A DNA stretch of 64,000 bases from Megaustenia siamemsis (lineage: Eukaryota > Mollusca > Gastropoda > Stylommatophora > Ariophantidae). The position numbers and the translations under genes are program-made. Shown piece after piece: positions 43,900 through 56,146 of this stretch; positions within the stretch are counted from its first letter, which is position 1; every line of letters starts with the position of its first letter. Under the pieces are notes generated by a model. That model did not search any database, had not been told where the DNA came from, and worked only from the letters and a program-made list of their open reading frames with translations. The stretch spans positions 65,319,640-65,383,639 of the forward strand of contig JAVIAB010000101.1 in assembly GCA_032433765.1 (NCBI GenBank), given 5' to 3'.

Positions 43900-45490
43900 T
43901 ATAATACTCGTAATAAGGAAAAACTGCAGAGATTAACCACTTATACTGTAGAGACTCAATGAACTATCCAATCAGATAATATTAGAATAGTTAGTAGTTG
44001 ACCTGAGATTCTATGAACTACTCAGAGTGTATTAGATTTGCTAGTAGTTGACCTGAGATGCAATGAATCACCAAGAAATTATTAGAATGCCAGTAGTTGA
44101 CTAGAGACTCAGTTAACTACCCAATCAGAGAGTATTAGATTATTCAGTACCTGACCAGTGACTCAGTAAATTACCCAGGATGCATTACATTAGCCAGTTG
44201 TTGTACCAGTGACTCAGTGAATTACCCAGAGAATATTAGATTAGTCAGTAGTTGACCAAGACTAAATTAACCATTCAATCAGAGAGCATTAGTTTAGCCA
44301 GTAATTGATCAGAATCTCAATGAATTACCCAGAGAGTATTAGATTAGTTAGTTGTAGACCAGAGACTCAGTAAATTACCCAAAAAGTATTAGATTAGTCA
44401 GTAGTTGACAAAGAGACAGAAAAAAACAACCACATCAGAGAGGATTAGATTAGTCAGTAGTTGACTGGAACCTCAGTAAATTACCCACATTGTGTTAGAT
44501 TTGCCAGTTGTTGACCAGTGACTCAATGAATTATCCAGAGAATATTAGATTTGCCAGCTATTGACTAGTGACTTAGTGAACTACCCAAAGTATATTAGAT
44601 TAGCCTGTAGTTGATCAGTGACTTAAGTGGATTCAGTGACCCAGAGAGTATTAGATTAATCAGTAGTTGACAAGAGGCTCAGTGAATAACCCAAAGAGTG
44701 TTAGATTAGTCAGTTGTTGACCAGTAACTTAGTGAATTACTCAGAGAGTATTAGACTAGTCAGTTATTGACCAGTAACACAGTGAATTACCCAAAAAGTA
44801 TTAGATTTGCCAGTTATTGACCAGTGACTGAATAAATTACCCAGAGATTGTTAGATTAGCCAGTTATTGACCAGTGACTCAGTGAATTACCCAGAGAGTA
44901 TTGAATTAGCCTGTTATTGACCAGTGACTCAGTTAATTGCCAAGTGTCAATGAATTATCCAGAGAATATTAGATTTGCCAGCTATTGACTAGTGACTTAG
45001 TGAACTACCCAAAGTATATTAGATTAGCCTGTAGTTGATCAGTGACTTAAGTGGATTCAGTGACCCAGAGAGTATTAGATTAATCAGTAGTTGACAAGAG
45101 GCTCAGTGAATAACCCAAAGAGTGTTAGATTAGTCAGTTGTTGACCAGTAACTTAGTGAATTACTCAGAGAGTATTAGACTAGTCAGTTATTGACCAGTA
45201 ACACAGTGAATTACCTAAAAAGTATTAGATTTGCCAGTTATTGACCAGTGACTGAATAAATTACCCAGAGATTGTTAGATTAGCCAGTTATTGACCAGTG
45301 ACTCAGTGAATTACCCAGAGAATATTGAATTAGCCTGCTGTTGACCAGTAACTCAGTTAATTGCCAAGTGAGTCTTACATTAGTCAGCTGTTGACAAGAG
45401 ACACAGTGAATTACCCCAGGGAGTATTAGTTTAGTCAGTAGTTGACCAGAGACTCAGTGAACTAACCAGAGAATATGAGATAAGTCAGTG
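43900..45490. repeat. Minisatellite, unit about 50 bp, with a 424-bp higher-order duplication
   Basis: About 30 loose copies of a unit with ATTAGATTAGTCAGT, then TTGACCAGTGACTCAGTG and AATTACCCAGAGAGT. Inside it, the block 44523-44946 is repeated nearly unchanged at 44947-45370, including rare variants such as TTAAGTGGATTCAGTGACC. Single units differ far more than the two blocks do. Confidence 0.92.
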
Positions 45491-45944
45491 GTATAGCACA
45501 GATTCATTTATTTATCATAATAGTAGTATAAACATTGGTGTCAATTATAAATGTGTTGCTGAGCCTAGCAACTGAGATTAGCAATGGACTACTGGCAGTA
45601 GGGAAAGAGTGGAGAAATGTATAATAATTGCAAGTCTCATTTTCAAATGATAATAATATTATGGACTTTAAAAAAAGTTCTTGATTTAGTTAAAAGTCAG
45701 ATGACATGTATTATAGTCTAATCTCAATTTGTGTTGATGTTTTAATTCCAGGCACACCTTGGTTGATGATATTGGAGAGCGTATAATTAAACTGACAATG
45801 AAAAAACTACTAACAGATTTATATATATTATATGATAAAAAATGATGACCAGATTAGGCTGTTGGTAAGATAGAGAACTTTAAGAGAAACTAAACATTAT
45901 ATTGGACATTATATAATGATAATTATAATATATGTATATATCTA

Positions 45945-46168
45945 TATCTATTGTCCTTTCGAGCCGAAGACGGCCCATAGGGCAGAACCACAATCTCAAA
46001 ACAGAAACCTTGCATGCCAAAATGTCACATATTGCAGAGATCACTGCTGTAAAATCTATGGCGCTGTTTCCATAACAATGCTTTTTACAATGACAGCTTG
46101 TCAAGCCATCGATCAATCTCCTTAGTTGCCTCTTACGACATGCCTGGAAGGTCACAGTGTCACTATTC
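45945..46168 (-). mobile_element. SINE-like element with (TAGA)n tail, copy outside the duplication
   Basis: The minus strand matches the elements at 20359-20628 and 56507-56768, including CATGCCTGG, TGTCATTGTAAAAAG and a tail AATAGATATAGATATA. Its last 45 bases (GGGCCGTCTTCGGCTCGAAA) are closer to the LINE-C end than those of the other two copies. Confidence 0.8.
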
Positions 46169-46995
46169 TTGCATATATATATATAAAATTTTGTTTTAAA
46201 AACCACTAAGTCCTTTGACTTTGATAATTTTAAGTAAAATAATGAGAGAACTTAAAAAAGAATAAATACATATAAATGTGTGTGTGTTACTTCAGTTGTG
46301 GTTGTGTTATCCTTGCTGAATTTGTCTTCATCATCATCTCCATGTTAGCCAAACTTCGATGTGGGTATGGCACTCAATGATGATGATGGCTATGGATGAG
46401 ATTATTTTTTGAATGCTCATTCTCCTTATTTCTGCACTAGTCTTTAAATCACCCCATGGTGTTCAAACCATTCTCCTTGACAATGTTATTTCAAATGCAT
46501 TTATTTCATTTGGTAAAGTTCTAATTTAATGCATTTCTGACCAGGGTAACATCCCCTGTACTTTATTTGATCATTCTCCTATTCCTGCAGATCCCTGAGT
46601 TAGGTTTAAAAATACCCTAAACCTAACAATTGTTTAAAAAATAAAGTTAAATGTTCAAAAACTAGAAGCAGTTGATATATTCAAATACATGTGGTCAGTC
46701 AGGGGAGTTTGCTTTTTTTGTCTTCCAGCAGAAGGAAGAGAGGATAATAGTACACTTTGATATGAATATCCTTACCTGTGGTATTTTACTCATATATTTG
46801 CTCAAAGTTTTAAAAAAGTAATTGATGCTTTTGCTAATCTGATTCTAATTTATTTTTTGTGTCCCCTGCTTGACTTTGGAACTTAAGTAATATTTGAAGT
46901 AATCTTCTTTTTTCAACCTATTGCTTCAATTTTTCACTCTCATGTTATATTGTCAGCTAATGAAGCCCTTGGAAATTGCGTATTACATCATTTTT

Positions 46996-47001
46996 TTTAT
47001 T
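46996..47001 (-). promoter_or_regulatory. Candidate polyadenylation signal of the arm B ankyrin gene
   Basis: AATAAA on the minus strand, 114 bp past the exon 3 stop, as in arm A. Confidence 0.55.
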
Positions 47002-47114
47002 ATGAGAAAATGTTGCAAGATAAACCATATGTTATAAAATGATAGTATTTTATGTCTAGATTTAAAGGTAACAGAATGAGAGATAAGAAGAAAGACACGT
47101 GTGTATTACCTTAT

Positions 47115-47337
47115 TTATAATTGTTGGTCATCCTCATGGGAGCTGCCTCCATCATCACTATCATCATCATTATCTTCATGTCTCGTATTTTGTCTGTTCC
47201 CTTGAACACAAACTTGACTGCCAGGAGCAACTACTTCAGCATAATTAATATTGACGTTTGTGCCTGGTCCATAGGTTTTGTGTATTTTCTTGATTTTTGT
47301 TATCTTCTTGGTGTTTCTGATGTTGATGGTTGTAGGA
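47115..47337 (-). CDS. Ankyrin gene B, exon 3
   Basis: Same length, acceptor and stop position as arm A exon 3. It reads PTTINIRNTKKIT, HKTYGPGTNVNINYAEVV, APGSQVCVQGN and the acidic DNDDDSDDGG tail, ending QQL before TAA. Differences from arm A are single substitutions only, with no indel, in contrast to the intronic flanks. Confidence 0.65.
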
Positions 47338-47667
47338 CTAAAAAATATTTATGAAATAAAAAATAATACAGAAAGACAAATATATTTTGGAATAATGGAA
47401 ACACAATATGCACAAGAACATATTTAACTCTGCTCTATTAAACTTTTAATATGCTACTATCACAAACAAGAAGATTTATAGAGTCAAAAACATAATAAAA
47501 AAATATCTATTGCAATAAAGACAGTTGCTTGTTTAAATCTCAGAATGGCATGTTAGTTCTAATGATATGAATTTTGCAGCATAATGTATTATTGTTGTTG
47601 TTAAGGATCCACGTGATGCTGAAGGCAAGAGGTATCCTGAGCTTCCTTATATTCCCATACAATGTAT

Positions 47668-48010
47668 ACCATTTACTAAGTCTTTGAGAAAATAGAATTG
47701 ATCTAATACCCATGAGCTTTGGATAGTCAAACAGGTAATGTTCTACTGTTTCAAGCTAGTGTTCACAGGGCAGACAGGCTGAAGTTTGGTTTTATTGTAT
47801 TTATTGGTGTAATTGTTCAGTAGTACATGACCAGTTCTCAGTCTGAAGATAGTGGAGTAGTCTCTTCTTTTTAAGTTGTTAATGCAGTCATGAGGATTTA
47901 GTCGTCCCATGTATTTGAAAAGTTCTCTGCCTTTTCTTTCTTATGGCCCATTCATTTATCTTTCATCTTCAGTAATCAAGAAAAGAATCATTCACCTATT
48001 TTTCTATACT
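47668..48010 (-). mobile_element. I-clade LINE C-terminal relic (arm B)
   Basis: Equivalent of 13411-13760. The minus strand again reads FRLRTGHVLLNNY and the Cys-His end. Frameshifted and inactive. Confidence 0.7.
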
Positions 48011-48639
48011 GTGGGAGTTTAAGATTTCTTAGGCTGTGTTTAAAGAGACGGTAGTATAACACTTACTCTGAATCTTCTATTAGCTAATTTGTCTATCTTA
48101 TAATCTTCTGGTGTTTACAGCTGTCCTAGGATCCATTGCATCACTATACTTATGTGCAGGATAATATACTGTGAATATGACGTGATTCAACTATGTTTGT
48201 CTGTATTTGTCAACTTATCTACCACTAATGTTATTAGTTACACACACTCAATAATGTGTATAAGCTAAAGAAAAACTCATGCAAAATATATTTCAATAAA
48301 AAGAGCAAATTAGCAAGACGACTAAGATATCATTGCTAAAATGTTGTATAATATTATTTTATTCACATCTCCCCATAAATGTCATGTTTATTCCCACAAA
48401 AAGACTTTGAAATGTGCTGTCTTTAAGTGCCATCATAAAACAGGAAGATAGAAGTGTCACTAACTACTGTCAAGTCAATAAATTACATGTTCCTCTTCCT
48501 CTGACAGTGGCGGTGTAGTGTTCCAGTCTAATGATATATCATATCCAAATGTTTCTATGAACACTATTGTAGTCACCACACAAACGCCAATGGCACACAT
48601 TAAGACTGAGTTCTCACCGATCATTTCGCAGGCCGGCAG

Positions 48640-49330
48640 TGAACCGACGGTGTGTGAGGCGCAAACATTTGCAGACACCTATTGTCTGGACGGGTATTCT
48701 TGGTCGTTTTGTGCAGTGTATAGTGGGTGTAGCAAAAGCTGCGACTTCATCATTGGTACGTGTCACGGCAAATGCTCACATGGGGTCTATGGACACGATT
48801 GCTCCAGGTCTTGTCTCAGTGTCTGTCCTTTATGTGGGAAAAATCTGGAAAATGACGACAATGTAAACATCCTGGCTATACCTGTAATGACACTTGTCCC
48901 GATGGTAATTTTGGGCTACAGTGCGAACAGACGTGTTCTGATGGCTGTGACATCATATGTGACCCGGAAAGTGCATACTGCACGTGCAAGGAAACGTACA
49001 ACGGGTCAGACAGCACTCTCAAATGTCCAGACAACTGTTTCAACGACACATCTGAACAGTCAGCCGGGAACAGTGCATGCAAGGGAAAGTTCTACGTGTC
49101 AGACTGCATTCTCAAATCTCCGGACAACTGTTTGAACGAAACCTGCGGACAGTTAATCGAAGCCTGCGTCTCGTATGTCAATGATTCACACGTTAAGAAG
49201 AGTCTGCAGACTAACCCAAGCATATGGATACCTCAATGTGTTTATGTGCTAGACTTGGCTCATTTCTTGGTGTTTGTCCGTGAAGACATGACTCATATCT
49301 TACTGTTTTTCTGTGCTAGTCATGGCTCAT
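48640..49330 (+). pseudogene. EGF-like (MEGF/scavenger-receptor-F style) exon fragment
   Basis: The first frame gives DTYCLDGYSWSFC, CSKSCDFIIGTCHGKCSHGV and YGHDCSRSC. At about 48862 the reading shifts frame to CKHPGYTCNDTCPDGNFG, CEQTCSDGCDIICD, YCTCKETYNGSD and KCPDNCFNDT, then a second PDNC block. The Cys spacing and GxxGxxC-like turns fit the EGF-like repeats of MEGF10-type receptors, an extracellular adhesion/phagocytosis family expanded in gastropods. A one-base shift near 48860 breaks it. The parent gene is not in this window. Confidence 0.75.
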
Positions 49331-49960
49331 ATCTTGGGGTGTTTCTGTGCTAGCCATGGATCAAATCTTAGCTTAAGTGTATGTTGTGTGTGTGTGTGTG
49401 TGTGCTAGCCATGGCTCATATCTAGATGTGTGTCATCTTAGTCATATCTCATATCTTGGTGTGTCCGTGTTAATCATGTCTCTTATCTTTATGTGCGTCT
49501 GAGTTTAGTAATATATCATAACTTAGTGTGTATCTGTGTTAGTCATGTGTCATATCTTTGTGTGTGCATGTCTGGGTTAGGGATATCTCATATCTTTGTT
49601 TGCATGTTTATGTTAGTCATATCTCATATCTTTGTGCGTACATGTCTGTGTCTGTCACATCTCATATTCTTGTGTGTGCATGGCTACGTAAGTCACATCA
49701 CATATCTTTGTGTGTGCATGCCTATGTTAGTCATATCTTATATCTTTGTGTGTATGTCTATGTTAGGTATGCGTCATATCTTTGTGTGTGCATGTCTAAG
49801 TCAGTCATATCTCATAGCTTTATATGCATGTCTATGTTAGTCATGTGTCATATATCTTGATGTGTGTCAGTGTTAGTCATGGCTCGTATCGCTGTGCACT
49901 TGTCTGTGTTATTCACATCTCATATCTCTGTGTGTGCATGTCTGTGTTAGTCACCTCTAG
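49240..49960. repeat. Minisatellite, unit about 40 bp, inside the composite retroposon
   Basis: About 15 irregular copies of a unit with CATATCTTTGTGTGTGCATG and TCTATGTTAGTCATATCT. The earliest units overlap the end of the EGF-like frame (TTGGCTCATTTCTTGGTGTT), suggesting the array grew from the sequence just after the exon. The last unit continues into the 3' module. Open frames here are repeat artefacts. Confidence 0.85.
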
Positions 49961-50308
49961 TGACTCGGGCAGATGGTGCTCGTAAACCTGGGAGGGTAGA
50001 CCATCTAAGGGCAGAATCCCCCTACAGAAAAGACAATCTGCTGCCTTGCAGGAAGATTGGGGACAATCAAAGGCTAAGGAAAGCAAACCTGAAAAAATGC
50101 TGGCTGAAATCGGATGCACTGGGCCACTGGCGCAGAACACAGTGCAACGTATTAACGGGTGTTCAGTCAGAGTGGATCTGGCGGACTCTAAATGTGACGT
50201 TCTGTCTGTGGGGGCGATCAACACACTTAACCTGACAGCTGACTTCATGTGGGAGTCTGGAATCCTACTCTGACTGAGTCCTGATCGCAGAGAGAGAGAG
50301 AGAGAGAG
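49940..50308 (+). mobile_element. Retroposon 3' module with (AG)n tail, copy 2
   Basis: Aligns with 30832-31196. The 92-codon frame of the other copy is broken here by one missing base (CCTGAAAAAATG against CCTGAACAAAATG), splitting it into two overlapping frames. It includes about 40 bp (AATGTGACGTTCTGTCTGTG region) absent from the other copy. Tail AGAGAGAGAGAGAG abuts the target duplication. Confidence 0.82.
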
Positions 50309-50316
50309 AATTACAT

Positions 50317-50580
50317 GTCAACACTGCTGTTAATGGCTGTCACAAAGCAATATGATTCCTAAGAATGTTGTCACTAGATGCTGACAAAAACCATTCAGCT
50401 ACAAATGCTGCTGTCATTAACTGCTGTCACAAACCATTCAGTTACAAATGCTGCTGTCATTAACAGCTACCACAAACCACTATGATTTTTAGGATTTCTG
50501 TCTATATCTCCTGTATTAAACCATGTAGTTACAAATGTGCATGCAATTATCAGCTATCACAATGCTTTATGAATGTTTGG
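50317..50580. repeat. Degenerate tandem repeat, unit about 65 bp (arm B)
   Basis: Same array as 14225-14490. Confidence 0.6.
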
Positions 50581-50636
50581 TCAACTGTCACTGATCCATT
50601 AATCAAGACATTTCTTATGAGCTACCAGATACATAC

Positions 50637-51177
50637 ATAACAATTTTTCCAGCCTGGAATGCAGCATTCACAACACTTGAACAACTTGTTGCCCAGCCTT
50701 CCCTGTATACAGGAGAAAACTTGCAGATATGATCCTGAAATTGTTCTTTTATGTGGTTCAGGTCTTGAAGGTCATTGTCACTGACATAATGGGGCTCTGC
50801 TGATGGAGAAGAGAAGCTCAATGATCCAGGGCCTGAAGAAGTCTCTGAAGAAACCTGAGATAAATGACCCTTATATTGTCTGATGTTGCCCGGCACTTGA
50901 AAGTCATTGATATTTACATAATCAGGCTCTGCTGATAGAGAAGTGGAAATTAATGATCCAGAACTTGAAGTCTCTGGAGAAATCTTTGAGAATTGATTCT
51001 CTGATTGTTGTTTCATGTTGTTCAGCACATGAGAGTCCTGCACATTTACATAATGACTTTCTGCTGATAAAGAGGACATACTGACTAGTCCAGGATCTGA
51101 AGATGTCGCTGATGACCCATAAAACAATGTCCCAGAAGCCTGGAGTGTGGAATTGCACTTTGATATGCCATTTTCAC
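50637..51177 (-). CDS. Ankyrin gene B, exon 2
   Basis: Acceptor GTTTTCTAG/GTGAAAATGG and donor GTTAT/GTATGT as in arm A, with the same phases. It is 541 nt, six less than arm A, from two separate 3-nt losses (TSSS for TSTSS; FSP for IFPP). Repeats carry ESHYVNV, EPDYVNI and EPHYVSD. An 8-bp deletion after the donor is intronic under this model. Without splicing the frame would end nine codons later, another reason to accept the donor. Confidence 0.78.
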
Positions 51178-51489
51178 CTAGAAAACAGGTAAAAGAAATT
51201 ATCTGGAAATGTCATATTGACATAATATATTTTAATTGAAGATTAACTTCAAAAAATGAAAAACAATTATTCTATTTAGATGTATCAAAATGACTATGAA
51301 AAAATTATTCTTTTTTAAAGTGCAGATATATATTGTTTAAATTCCTGATGAGGAAAACTGTGATTTCATTTGGGACATATATCTGACTAAAAAATGCATG
51401 TGATCTTTAATTTGCAAATAGAAAACTGATAAATAAACTAAACATTTAGCAAACTCATTTTTCCATATCCTTTAGCTATAACTTCTAGT

Positions 51490-52560
51490 AAATACATCAG
51501 AATCCAGTTATAATATCATCGGGGAACAGTGAAATATTGTCATTATAACCATATCTCATTATATTTGATTTATGTTTAATAATAAGTGAATGTGTTATGT
51601 AGTGAAAAAATAGCTCTCAAAAATGTTAAATTTGGTTGAGCTGAGCAATTGACCACAGTAAGTGTGGACTTCTTCCATGTAACAATAATTTCCTATCAAT
51701 CTTGTTGTTCAAATATTGACCCTGTCATCCGCAATTTTTTGTTTGTTATAATTTTCTTCTATTTTTAAAACAAAGTGGTTTCTCTGATTTTCTTGTTGCA
51801 AACAGGAGCAGCTTGTTACCATTCATGATGGCAGTGATCAAAATAGAAATTCTGTCATTTGGAATCGTTTACCACTGGAGGCATCTCCTTGTTCAACAAG
51901 TATGTGGTTTGGGACCACTTTAAAGAAATATTTGTCTTATCTGCATTGTATACATTTTTTGGATCTAATTGCTTGAGGATTTCCTACAGTTCACTCTGCT
52001 TCTACTTATCAGCTGGTTTTTTTAATGACCCAGCCTCATCTTAGACAACTTTCATCGCAATTATATGTTGCACTTTTAACTCTTTCCATAAGTTTCAACG
52101 CACTGTGCACAATGCCAGTTACTGCGGCGTAAGTTTCGCTACATAGTTTGTTACTCTCAATTTGATTAGTGAACCGTCATAAAACCACAATTGTTTGTAC
52201 ATGTCTTGTATCATCTTGGTATTGGTGAAATCTAATACCTTATTCAATTATCTAAAAATGTATTCATAATATTTTATAAGTTAGACAAGTTTAAATATGT
52301 AGGTTGATTCTGAAAACCTTGAAAAATTTTGTCTCTGAAATCTCGTCCTTTGCGTTGATAAAAGTGTTTGTGTATGGAAAGAGTTAATTGGTTCAGTCAG
52401 CCAACTTAAATTGAAGTTAGTATAATCGACATTCTCTGTGACCTCTTTTCCCTTTTCATTAAGGATGGGTCCTGAAATCTGGGCATTCTTACTCCTTGTT
52501 TGCTGGAAACATGTATGCAAAGTGCAGTCAACTTCTTCGTATTCGGTTTCCTAATTTTGT
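51490..52560 (-). mobile_element. pogo/Tigger transposon relic (arm B)
   Basis: Equivalent of 15425-16500. Here the DNA-binding part is better kept: a frame at 52281-52520 reads TRSKNAQISGPILNEKGKEV, then YTNFNLSWL, the second half of a CENP-B-like domain. The catalytic part is broken. Confidence 0.75.
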
Positions 52561-52719
52561 TATAATTGAATTATAATTCTGTTTGTTCAATTTTAGTTGT
52601 TACAAGCTACGAAATGTAGACAGATTTTACAATTGTTTGTTCTAGAGCATATTTAGTTTTGTATTTTTAATAATATTCTCACAGATTTGCAAGCTTTCTG
52701 GCTATCAATTATATAATAA

Positions 52720-53860
52720 GAACACCCTTCAAGTCAACAAATTCACGCCAAATGTGAATCTCTGTTTAGATGTTGTAGAGAGAACTGATGTGATGAGATA
52801 CCTGGGAGTGTGGTTTGATCAAAGCCTTCATTTTAATAAGAATGTAGACCAGGTAGTATTGAAAGTGACCTCTCTGCAATGAGTGTCATGACATCAGCAC
52901 AAACCGAGCAACGTCATCTTGTTATAGCAGCGGTTGTCCTGTCTATGATTGCACTGGCATTCCTGACTCTTAGCAATAGACAAATAGAATGATTGAAAAC
53001 GATACAACATGAGGCATTGCACATCATTCTTTCCTTAGGTGCACAGAAAATACTAAGTGTTAGGTGATGCACTGTCTCTTCAATTTTGATTGGTTTTCTA
53101 AAACTTTCCCGATACTGACAGAGTCATTTACACAGATGGGTCAGTTATTCGGCACAGATGAATTTTGTGAGCTTCGCACGTCTCATTTTGGAGCCAGAAC
53201 TGTGAAGGAAGACAGTTTTATTTGTGCATTGACTACAAGTAGTTTGACTATTGAAGTTATGGCTATTGCTAAAGCATTAGCATGGCTTGAGACACGGACT
53301 TATATTACCTGTGTGTTTCTCAAAGACTAAATGAGAGTGTTCAGAAAGATCGCAACTGGCTTTGTGCGACGGTAGTAGTTGGAGTATCTGGGAAGGTCTG
53401 CTTCATGTTCAATGCAGGAACAGGGGTGGTAGAAGGTAATGAATGTGCTCACTGTCTTGCCAAATTTGACTGATGTTGATTGTGGTAGGACAATGGAAGA
53501 CTTTGACATTATGAATGCCCTGAGGATTGCTGGACGAAAAAGCGACAATAAATTACTCTGAGTCCACAGCCATAAAGATACTTCACAAATATCAAGTCAA
53601 GGTTGGAAATTCCTGGCAAGACCATTACATAGAAATAGAAGGAAGACTTATTAACAAACGCAACACTGGTGACTTTAGTCACTACACATTGAGGGATATA
53701 CTTCAGAAGAGATCTGAGCACTTATGGACTTGTCTGATGTGCAATGAGGATGACCTGCCTACTATACTAAATTTAAATAAATCGCTACCGCAAATGTATT
53801 TGACTCTATCAGATGCGCTCAGACAAATAAGAGATTCACCAAAATCTTCATGATTATACC
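52720..53860 (+). mobile_element. I-clade LINE relic with RNase H (arm B)
   Basis: Equivalent of 16600-17870. It reads DVMRYLGVWFDQSLHF, then ARTVKEDSFICALTT, TIEVMAIAKALAWLETRTY, and a KDSM-like acidic block after a stop. A further frame at 53527-53853 is a C-terminal piece partly missing from arm A (KYQVKVGNSWQDHY, HLWTCLMCNEDDLPTILN). Confidence 0.75.
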
Positions 53861-53894
53861 AAACAATTTCAAAAGGGAGTTGTTTTTTACTTTT

Positions 53895-54010
53895 TATAGC
53901 ATCATCATTTGCTCCAACTTTGAGGAGAATTTCAACAGAAACTTTATGATCAAAAAGAGCAATGAAGTGAAGTGGTCAGTCTTTTATCATTGTTTTCATC
54001 ATCAGCATAA
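53895..54010 (-). pseudogene. Decayed single ankyrin repeat in intron 1 (arm B)
   Basis: The minus strand reads HFIALFDHKVSVEILLKVGA and then NDDAIKSKKQLP. The upstream TGA and frame break match those in arm A. Confidence 0.55.
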
Positions 54011-54164
54011 GCTTCAACTATCTGTTTAATAACACTAACTGATCATGCAGGTTTAGCTCTAACCTTTAGTTTATATTTTAAAATAAACAATGTTCTTCAC
54101 TATATTTTTCTAGCATTTCTAAATTTTTAACAGAAATTACACAAACAACAGAAATAAATGTTAC

Positions 54165-56146
54165 CTTTGCAAGTAGAACTGTCCTCGAATAGAATAATTT
54201 TGCTGTCAGATGCAGAAAATGTGGTGCTCATGGTTTCTATTTCTTCTATTTTAGTTCTTGAAGAATTAGAACTCCAAGAAGTAATAACTTTCTTTATCTT
54301 AGAATGTAACCAGTTACGGGGTTCAACAAATTTGCTCAATGTTTTTGAGTTAAATCTGTCCTTTTGGCTGTCATCCATATAATTAAGAACACTTTTCCCC
54401 CAAGCATCTATTGCATTAACAGATGCGCCAAAATGAAGAAGAAGTTCAGCAACATCATTATATTTATACTTCATAGCTAAATGCAAAGGAGTTTGTTTAT
54501 TATCACCTTTAGTGTTGATATCAGCTCCAGCTTTGATAAGAATTTCAACAACTTTTTTATGTCCATACATAGCACTCAAATGTAGCGGAGTATCTTTATA
54601 ACAATCTTTAGCATTAACATTAGCACCAGCTTTCAGAAGAGTTTCAACACTTTCTTTGTGACCATTTAAAGCACTCAAATGTGTTGGAGTATATTTATTG
54701 CAATCTTTAGTATCAACAGTAGCACCAGCTTTGAGAAGATTTTCAACAACTTCTTTATGTCCATTCTTAGCACTCAAGTGTAGTGGAGTTTGTTTATCAC
54801 AATCTTTAGCATTAACATTAGCACCAGCTTTCAGAAGAGTTTCAACAACTTCTTTATGTCCATTCTTAGCACTCAAGTGTAGTGGAGTTTGTTTATCACA
54901 ATCTTTAGCATTAACATTAGCACCAGCTTTCAGAAGAGTTTCAACAACTTCTTTATGTCCATTCTCAGCACTCAAGTGTAGTGGAGTCTGTTTACTAGAG
55001 CATTCAGCATCAACTACTGCTCCAGCCTTAAACAGAATGTCAACAATTTCTTTGTGACAGTTTAAAGCACTCAAATGTAGTGGAGTCTGTTTATCACAAT
55101 CTTTAGCATCAACATTAGCACCAGCTTTGAGAAGAATTTTAACAATTTCTGTAACTTCATTCTTAGCACTCAAATGTAGTGGAGTTTGTTTACTAGAGCA
55201 TTCAGCATCAACTACTGCTCCAGCCTTAAGTAGAATATCAACAATTTCTGTTTGACGATTCATAGCACACAGATGTAGTGGAGTCTGCATATCACAATCT
55301 TTAGCATCAACATTAGCACCAGCTATCAGAAGAATTTCAACAATTTCTTTGTGACCATTTAATGCACTCAAATGTAGAGGTGTCTGTTTACCATAATCTG
55401 CAGCATCAAAATTAGCGCCAGCATTGAGAAGAATTTCAAAAACTTCTCTATGTCCATTCATAGCACTCAAGTCTAGTGGAGTTTGTTTACTTGAGCATTC
55501 ATCATCAACTACTGCTCCAGCTTTAAGCAGAATGTCAACAATATCTTTGTGACCATTTAAAGCACTCAAATGTAGTGGAGTCTGTTTCTCACAATCTTTA
55601 GTATCAACAGTAGCACCAGCTTTGAGAAGAATTTCAACAACTTCTTTATGTCCATTCTTAGCACTCAAGTGTAGTGGGGTTTGTTTATTAGAGCATTCAG
55701 CATCAACTACTGCTCCAGCCTGAAGGAGAATGTCAACAATTTCTTTTCGATCATTCATAGCACTCACATGTAATGGAGTATCATTATCACAATCTTTAGC
55801 ATCAACATTAGCACCAGCTTTGAGAAGAATTTCAACAATTTCTTTGTGACCATGTAAAGCACTCAAATGTAGAGCAGTCTGATTACCATAATCTACAGCA
55901 TCAACATTAGCTCCGGCATTGAGAAGAATTTCAACAATTTCGTTACAGCCATTTAAAGCACCTAAATGTAGTGTTGTTTGCCTATAACTGTCTACAGCAT
56001 GAACATTTGATCCGGCTTTAAGAAGATCTTTAACATCTGAAATGTTAATGTCATTTTTTGATAATAATTTCAGCAGTTTCACTTCATGAGGTTCATATTT
56101 TTTTATTTATGACCAGCAGAGGTTGTTGATTTTTCATGTAAGCCAT
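54165..56146 (-). pseudogene. Ankyrin gene B, exon 1, with N-terminal frameshift
   Basis: The ATG homologous to arm A is at 56146 (MAYMKNQQPLL), but an extra base in an A run near 56100 gives a stop at about codon 18. From about 56100 downward the ankyrin frame is open to the donor AAAG/GTAACA at 54165, with no early in-frame ATG. There are 16 full repeats plus caps, two more than arm A. Repeats at 54780-54980 are tandem copies nearly identical over 99 bp. Either the gene uses another upstream exon or start, the base is an assembly error in a homopolymer, or the copy is a recent pseudogene. Confidence 0.8.

Larger units (their letters stand above)
48491..50308 (+). mobile_element. SVA-like composite retroposon with captured EGF-like exon
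   Basis: Arm A has an uninterrupted sequence here. Arm B has 1,818 extra bp flanked by a perfect 10-bp duplication AATTACATGT (48481-48490, 50309-50318), a sign of target-primed reverse transcription. Parts in order are a pyrimidine tract ending in AG like an intron acceptor, an EGF-like coding stretch, a minisatellite, and a 3' module with an (AG)n tail. The 3' module also stands alone at 30832-31196. All parts share one orientation. It lies in intron 2 of the arm B ankyrin gene, antisense to it. I call it SVA-like only by layout. Confidence 0.85.

Noticed and set aside
49493..49860. Two overlapping 100-115-codon Cys/His-rich frames
   Set aside because: They are readings of the GT-rich minisatellite in the composite retroposon in two frames.
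50615..50636. Premature stop in arm B exon 2 as a disabling mutation
   Set aside because: The 8-bp deletion that causes it lies beyond the shared GTATGT donor, so under the splice model it is intronic.
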